DNA of 45,553 nt, from positions 1-45,553 of the forward strand of contig DASPTT010000158.1 in assembly GCA_035623275.1 (NCBI GenBank). Reading direction: 5' to 3'. Shown one piece after another: positions 41,305-45,553 of the stretch. Within the stretch, counting starts at the first letter, position 1. Each line of letters opens with the position of its first letter. The notes beneath the pieces were generated by a model that ran no database searches, was not told the origin of the DNA, and saw only the letters and a list, made by a program, of their open reading frames with translations. This stretch comes from DASPTT01 sp035623275. GTDB taxonomy: Bacteria; Actinomycetota; Acidimicrobiia; Acidimicrobiales; UBA8190. A program made the translations under genes and the position numbers.

Positions 41305-42390
41305 TCAGTCGGCGAAGCCGTTGACCCGGTCGATCAGCTGGCGCAGCCGGCCGTAGTGCATCCGGTCGAAGCGGAGCGCGACGCGAGGCAGCTCCACGTG
41401 GTCGTCGGACGAGCGTTCGGGCCCGAGCGGCTTGGTCCGGCGGATGACGCCCTCGGCCACGATGTCGCCGAACTCGTCGTTGAGCTGTGCGAGCTGGCGG
41501 CCCGTGGGCTCGTGCTCGAGCCGCAGGATCAGGAGGTCGCCGACCCAGCGGCACGAGTGGTAGTTGCGGTAGAAGCCGAGGAGCTCGGCCGCCGCCTCGT
41601 CGACGTCCGCGGTGACGCGATAGAGATTGCGGTCGTCGCCCGAGACAAGGCCCCGGGTCGTCACCTGCTCGTCGACGAACCGCTCCCAGCCGCGCCAATA
41701 GGTCCCGTCGGGCACGTCGAGGAGGACCAGCGGCGCCGGCTGCGCCTTGCCCGTTTGGAGCAGGGTCAGGAGCTCGAACGCCTCGTCGAGGGTCCCGAAG
41801 CCGCCCGGGAGCACGGCGTAGCCGTCCGACTCCTTGATCAGCATGAGCTTGCGGGTGAAGAAGTACCGCATCTCGACGAGCTTGGGGTCCTGGGCGATGA
41901 AGGGGTTCGCGCCCTGCTCGTGCGGGAGGCGGATGTTCACGCCGAGGGACTGCTCGGCGCCGGCGCCCTCCATGCCGGCGGCCATGATCCCGGGTCCGGC
42001 GCCCGTCACCACCATCCAGCCGTGCGCGGCCATCCGGGCCGCCAGGCTGCGCGCCTGGATGTAGAGGGGGTCGTCGGCCAAGGTGCGCGCCGAGCCGAAG
42101 AAGGTGACCTTGGTCTGGCGCCGGAAGGGGCGGAACACGCGGAACGCCTCGGCCATCTCGGCCATGGCCGCGCTGGCGAGCTTGAGGTCGAGGGGGTCCG
42201 TGTTCTCCTCGGCGAGATGGACGACGGTGCCGAGGATGGCGCGATAGAGGTCGCGCCGGGTCGACACCCCGGTCGAGTCGAGCAGCGCGTCCACCAGGTG
42301 CTCGCGCGTCGGGTCGAGCCGCTCCGCGGTGGTCGGTGCCTCGACCCCCGCCGTGTCGGCGACCAGGGGCGGGACGTCCTCGCTGGTCAC
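41305..42390 (-). CDS. LOG-family protein (TIGR00730-like) with C-terminal extension
   Basis: The 361-residue protein contains the LOG Rossmann domain (about 90-275): VTFFGSARTLADDPLY, VVTGAGPGIMAAGMEGA, the signature PGGFGTLDEAFELLTL (about 193-208) and KLMLIKESDGYAVLP. LOG proteins release the base from nucleoside monophosphates; plant members make active cytokinins, and bacterial roles are broader. The extra N-terminal 85 and C-terminal 85 residues place it in a longer actinobacterial subgroup. It starts 6 nt after fbiC, so it is in the fbiC operon, but a link to F420 is only positional. Confidence 0.88.
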   Translation of the reverse strand: MTSEDVPPLVADTAGVEAPTTAERLDPTREHLVDALLDSTGVSTRRDLYRAILGTVVHLAEENTDPLDLKLASAAMAEMAEAFRVFRPFRRQTKVTFFGSARTLADDPLYIQARSLAARMAAHGWMVVTGAGPGIMAAGMEGAGAEQSLGVNIRLPHEQGANPFIAQDPKLVEMRYFFTRKLMLIKESDGYAVLPGGFGTLDEAFELLTLLQTGKAQPAPLVLLDVPDGTYWRGWERFVDEQVTTRGLVSGDDRNLYRVTADVDEAAAELLGFYRNYHSCRWVGDLLILRLEHEPTGRQLAQLNDEFGDIVAEGVIRRTKPLGPERSSDDHVELPRVALRFDRMHYGRLRQLIDRVNGFAD

Positions 42391-42396
42391 GGCACC

Positions 42397-44700
42397 TCAG
42401 CGGGCGGCGGCCACGCGCCCGTAGAGCGTCGTGCGCTGCTCCAGGCACCGGCCCAAGGGCGCGACGAGCGAGGCGAATTCGTCCTCGGCCATGCGCTGGC
42501 CGTGGCTCGCTCCCGCCGCCCGGGAGATGTTCTCGTCCATGAGCGTCCCCCCGAGGTCGTTGGCTCCCGCCGCCAGCGCCTGGCGGGCGCCCTCGACCCC
42601 CATCTTCACCCAGCTGACCTGGATGTTGTCGATGGCGCCGCGATAGGCGATGCGGCCCACGGCGTGCATGAGGAGCGCCTCGCGGAAGGTGGGGCCCCGC
42701 CGGGCGTGCCCTTGGAGGAAGATCGGCGCCGCCATGTGCACGAAGGGCAGCGGGACGAACTCGGTGAAGCCGCCGGTCTCCCGCTGCAGGGTGCGGGTGG
42801 CCAGGATGTGGCGGGCCCACGAGCGCGGGTGCTCCACCGAACCGAACATGATCGTCACGTTCGACCGGAGCCCGACGCCGTGCGCCGTCCGGTGGGCCTC
42901 GAGCCACTCCTCGGTCGAGATCTTGTCCGGGCAAAGCACGGCGCGCACCTCGTCGTCGAGGATCTCCGCCGCCGTCCCCGGCAGCGTGGCCAGGCCCGCG
43001 TCGCGCAGGCGGCCCAGGTACGCGGCGAGGGGCTCACCGAGGCGCTTGGCGCCCTCGGTCACCTCGAGCGCGGTGAAGCCGTGGATGTGGATGCGCTCCG
43101 ACGCGGCGCGCACGGCGCGGATGACCTCCAGGTAGTAGTCACCGTCGAAGCTCGGGTGGATGCCGCCCTGCAGGCAGACCTCGGTGGCCCCGAGCTCCTC
43201 GGCCTCGCGCACGCGGTCGGTGATGTCGTCGAGGCCGAGCAGGTACGGCGCCCCGCGGAGGTTGAGCGAGAGCGGCCCCTTGGAGAAGGCGCAGAACCGG
43301 CACTTGAAGGTGCAGACGTTCGTGTAGTTGATGTTGCGGTTGGCGACCCAGGTGACGACGTCGCCGACGTGCTCGCCCCGGATGACGTCGGCCACCTCGC
43401 ACACGGCGCGCACCTCGGGGCCGCGGGCGCCGAAGAGGGTCACGATCTCGTCCTCGCCGACCTCGTGCCCGAGGAGCACGCCGTCGAGCACCGCCGCCAC
43501 CGCGCCCGCGGGCGCAGCGCCGTGGCGGGCGGGAGACGCCCCGTCGCCCTGCGCCCCGGGGCCGATCAGGGCCGGGGGTGCGCCGGCGCCGCCCGACGAC
43601 CAGGCGTCGTCACGGGCGAGCCCCTGCGCGTCGGACGCGGCGAGCACCGCGGGGCGCATCGCGGGGTCGAGCCAACGCGCCGGTTCCAGGGCGAACTCGG
43701 GATAGACGGTCAGGCGCGAGGCGAGGGTGAGCCCGGCCTCCTCCGTGGCCGCGCGCAGGAGGCCCAGGGCCGGCCAGGCGCGCTCGGGGTTCACGTGGTC
43801 GGCGGTCACCGGCGACACACCGCCCCAGTCGTCGATGCCCGAGTCGAGCAGCGGACGCAGGTCGACGGAGAGGTTGGGCGGCGCCTGGACGTGGACCTCG
43901 GGCGGCAGGACCAGGCGGGCCGCGGCGATGGTCCACCACAGCTCCTCGGGTGGGCACGGTGGGTGGTCGTGCATGGCCGTGCCCGGCTTGGGCAGGAAGT
44001 TCTGGACGATGACCTCTTGGACGTGGCCATGGGCGCGCCGCGCCTCGGCGATCGCCTCCAGCGCGGCCAACCGATCGGCGCGGGTCTCGCCGATGCCCAC
44101 GAGGACGCCCGTGGTGAAGGGGACGGCCAGGCTCCCCGCGGCCTCCAAGGTGGCCAGCCGCCGCGCCGGTGCCTTGTCGGGGGCGCCGCGGTGACAGGCG
44201 AGATCGGGGGCGAGCGACTCGAGCATCATCCCCTGGCTCGCCGCCACCGGCCGCAGTCGGGACAGGTCCACGGGCGACAGGGCCCCCGCGTTGGCATGGG
44301 GGAGCAGCCCGGTCTCGTCGCGCACCGCGGCGCACGCCGCGGCCAGGTAGACGACGGTCGACTCGTAGCCGTGGTCGTCGAGCCACCGTCGGGCCACGGG
44401 GTAGCGGTCCTCGGGCGCCTCGCCCAGGGTGAAGAGGGCCTCGTGGCAGCCGGCGGCTGCCCCGGCGCGAGCCAGCGCCAGGACCTCGTCGAGCGACAGG
44501 TAGGGCGAGGCGAGACGTGCCGGCGGCTTGGCGAAGGTGCAGTAGCCGCAGCGATCGCGGCACAGCATCGTCAGGGGGATGAAGACCTTGGGCGAGTACG
44601 TCACCCGGGTGCCCGTGACCCCGGCGCGCAGGGCGCGGGCCTCGGCCTGCAGCTCGGAGGTCGGGACGGCGAGGAGGTCGGTGCCGGCCACGGGGGTCAT
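42397..44700 (-). CDS. fbiC: Bifunctional FO synthase (CofG-CofH fusion)
   Basis: The 767-residue protein joins two radical-SAM domains. The CofG half has the cluster motif CRDRCGYC (C47, C51, C54). The CofH half has CTFKCRFC (C463, C467, C470), followed by GGIHPSFDGDYYLEVIRA. Together they make 7,8-didemethyl-8-hydroxy-5-deazariboflavin, the chromophore of F420, from tyrosine and the flavin precursor. The fusion is typical of actinobacteria. A linker of about 40 low-complexity residues (Ala/Gly/Pro, about 365-405) separates the halves. The ATG has no clear ribosome site. The LOG gene follows 6 nt after the stop. Confidence 0.97.
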   Translation of the reverse strand: MTPVAGTDLLAVPTSELQAEARALRAGVTGTRVTYSPKVFIPLTMLCRDRCGYCTFAKPPARLASPYLSLDEVLALARAGAAAGCHEALFTLGEAPEDRYPVARRWLDDHGYESTVVYLAAACAAVRDETGLLPHANAGALSPVDLSRLRPVAASQGMMLESLAPDLACHRGAPDKAPARRLATLEAAGSLAVPFTTGVLVGIGETRADRLAALEAIAEARRAHGHVQEVIVQNFLPKPGTAMHDHPPCPPEELWWTIAAARLVLPPEVHVQAPPNLSVDLRPLLDSGIDDWGGVSPVTADHVNPERAWPALGLLRAATEEAGLTLASRLTVYPEFALEPARWLDPAMRPAVLAASDAQGLARDDAWSSGGAGAPPALIGPGAQGDGASPARHGAAPAGAVAAVLDGVLLGHEVGEDEIVTLFGARGPEVRAVCEVADVIRGEHVGDVVTWVANRNINYTNVCTFKCRFCAFSKGPLSLNLRGAPYLLGLDDITDRVREAEELGATEVCLQGGIHPSFDGDYYLEVIRAVRAASERIHIHGFTALEVTEGAKRLGEPLAAYLGRLRDAGLATLPGTAAEILDDEVRAVLCPDKISTEEWLEAHRTAHGVGLRSNVTIMFGSVEHPRSWARHILATRTLQRETGGFTEFVPLPFVHMAAPIFLQGHARRGPTFREALLMHAVGRIAYRGAIDNIQVSWVKMGVEGARQALAAGANDLGGTLMDENISRAAGASHGQRMAEDEFASLVAPLGRCLEQRTTLYGRVAAAR

Positions 44701-44734
44701 CGTAGCGTTCGACCTTCGTGGCCCCGCCCGGCGC

Positions 44735-45409
44735 TCACAGCATGCCGGCGTCGGTGTCGACGAGCCACACGACCCTGTCCGCCCGCACGTCGGCGGCGGG
44801 GAGGTCCACGCCCCGCACGATGCGCGCCAGGGCGTCGCGTTTGGAGGCGCCGGCGACGGTGAACACCGCCATCCGGGCCCGGGCGATGGCGGCGAGGGTG
44901 AGGGTCATCCGCTCGTGGGGGTTCGCCTCGGCCGGGTCCCGGCTGCGCATGACCAGCACCCCGGGCGGGGCGTCGAGGGCGGGGGAGCCGGCGAACAGCG
45001 ATGCCGTGTGCCCGTCGGGCCCCAGGCCCAGGTGCACCAGGTCGAAGGCGGGGTAGCGCTCGACGATGCGCTGGTAGGCCTCGGGTCCCTCGTCGCACGA
45101 CATCGGGTGGAACGACCCGAGGTCCTCCACCCGGTCCACCAGCGCCTCGCGCACGAGGCGCTGGTTGGCGTCGGGGTCGTCGGCGGGCACGCAGCGCTCG
45201 TCGCCCATGAGGACGTCGACGTAGCGCCACTCGATCCGCTCGGCGGCGACCTCGGCGAGCAGCTCGTAGCAGGCGCGGGCCGTGGGCCCGCCGGAGAGCA
45301 CCATGGAGAAGCGAGGCGTGCGCCGGTTGGCGAACGCCTCGATCACGGTCGAGGCGAATGCGCGTGGGACGTCGTCGACGATGCGGAGGTCGCCGGGCAG
45401 CGGGCTCAC
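44735..45409 (-). CDS. pgl: 6-phosphogluconolactonase
   Basis: The 224-residue protein matches the Pgl/DevB/SOL family. It has SMVLSGGPTARACYELLAE near residue 33, VLMGDERCVPADDPDANQRL (about 67-86), HLGLGPDGHTASLFAGSPAL (about 126-145) and the C-terminal DRVVWLVDTDAG. It hydrolyses 6-phosphogluconolactone in the oxidative pentose phosphate pathway. GTG 45409 overlaps the zwf stop by 4 nt (GTGA), so translation is coupled. The frame open upstream to 45550 lies over zwf and is not used. Confidence 0.93.
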   Translation of the reverse strand: MSPLPGDLRIVDDVPRAFASTVIEAFANRRTPRFSMVLSGGPTARACYELLAEVAAERIEWRYVDVLMGDERCVPADDPDANQRLVREALVDRVEDLGSFHPMSCDEGPEAYQRIVERYPAFDLVHLGLGPDGHTASLFAGSPALDAPPGVLVMRSRDPAEANPHERMTLTLAAIARARMAVFTVAGASKRDALARIVRGVDLPAADVRADRVVWLVDTDAGML

Positions 45410-45553
45410 GGTTCGCGCCACTGGCGCAGGTCCCGCGCCAGCAGGAGGTCCGCCTCGTGCGGCCCCCAGGAGCCGGCGGGGTACTGGGCCAACGGCACAC
45501 CCGCGCCCTCCTCCGACCAGGCGTTGAGGAAGGGGTCCACGATCTCCCACGCC
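45406..45553 (-). CDS. zwf: Glucose-6-phosphate 1-dehydrogenase, C-terminal fragment cut by the window edge
   Basis: Only the last 49 codons lie in the window. They read AWEIVDPFLNAWSEEG, then PLAQYPAGSWGPHEADLLLARD, the characteristic C-terminus of Zwf (AWxxxDP and YPAGSWGP motifs). It oxidises glucose 6-phosphate, giving NADPH and the lactone used by the next gene. Its stop overlaps the pgl start. Confidence 0.9.
   Translation of the reverse strand, partial: AWEIVDPFLNAWSEEGAGVPLAQYPAGSWGPHEADLLLARDLRQWREP

Overview
The window is about 45.5 kb of very GC-rich chromosome from a bacterium that looks like an actinomycete, probably from a deep lineage such as Acidimicrobiia. This placement is inferred, not tested. 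It rests on the gcvH - FHA protein - MerR (FtsR-like) - DUF151 nuclease block that matches the mycobacterial Rv1826-Rv1829 order, a fused FbiC for coenzyme F420, an F420/PPOX-type oxidoreductase, and a high share of genes that appear to be transcribed without a leader (a TANNNT box 6-8 nt before ATG or GTG).

Layout. Positions 1-3430 hold the 3' half of a 23S rRNA gene, then 5S rRNA and an intrinsic terminator. The 23S gene is broken by three group I introns, after E. coli-equivalent positions U1923, U1951 and U2604. The middle one encodes a LAGLIDADG homing endonuclease. The first two introns are separated by an exon of only 28 nt. Positions 3479-10532 (+) carry a disordered/TPR protein, threonine aldolase, class I fructose-bisphosphate aldolase and a two-subunit 2-oxoglutarate:ferredoxin oxidoreductase (korAB). 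A DUF1015 gene (-) diverges from a run on + (12128-19195): phosphatidyl transferase, a nucleotidyltransferase with a decayed phosphomannomutase domain, gcvH, an FHA protein (GarA-like), an FtsR-like MerR regulator, a hypoxanthine phosphoribosyltransferase, a DUF151 nuclease and a DUF4232-type secreted protein.

Positions 19206-24457 hold an AcuI/YhdH oxidoreductase (-), divergent from an S9 peptidase (+), then a GT87-like membrane protein (+) and a convergent, overlapping secreted protein (-). Positions 24569-24770 look like a free-standing, regulated small RNA gene: dyad, consensus promoter, three hairpins and a strong intrinsic terminator, with no protein gene downstream. The thiamine operon thiO-thiS-thiG-thiD (-) follows, and diverges from glutamate synthase gltB-gltD (+) at 28034-34148.

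The last third holds a potassium channel, two small coupled genes (one a 50-residue Cys/His mini-protein), an SGNH hydrolase, a phosphotriesterase-like lactonase, an NlpC/P60-like protein lacking its usual catalytic His, an F420/PPOX protein, an acyl-CoA synthetase, a LOG-family protein downstream of fbiC, and finally pgl with the 3' end of zwf cut by the window edge.

How the genes relate: 2-oxoglutarate/glutamate metabolism appears three times (korAB, the GarA-like FHA protein, gltBD). In mycobacteria GarA switches flux between 2-oxoglutarate oxidation and glutamate synthesis, so the co-location is suggestive. The F420 theme links fbiC with the PPOX protein, and zwf-pgl supply NADPH. The most novel-looking items are the triple-intron 23S gene and the stand-alone small RNA locus.
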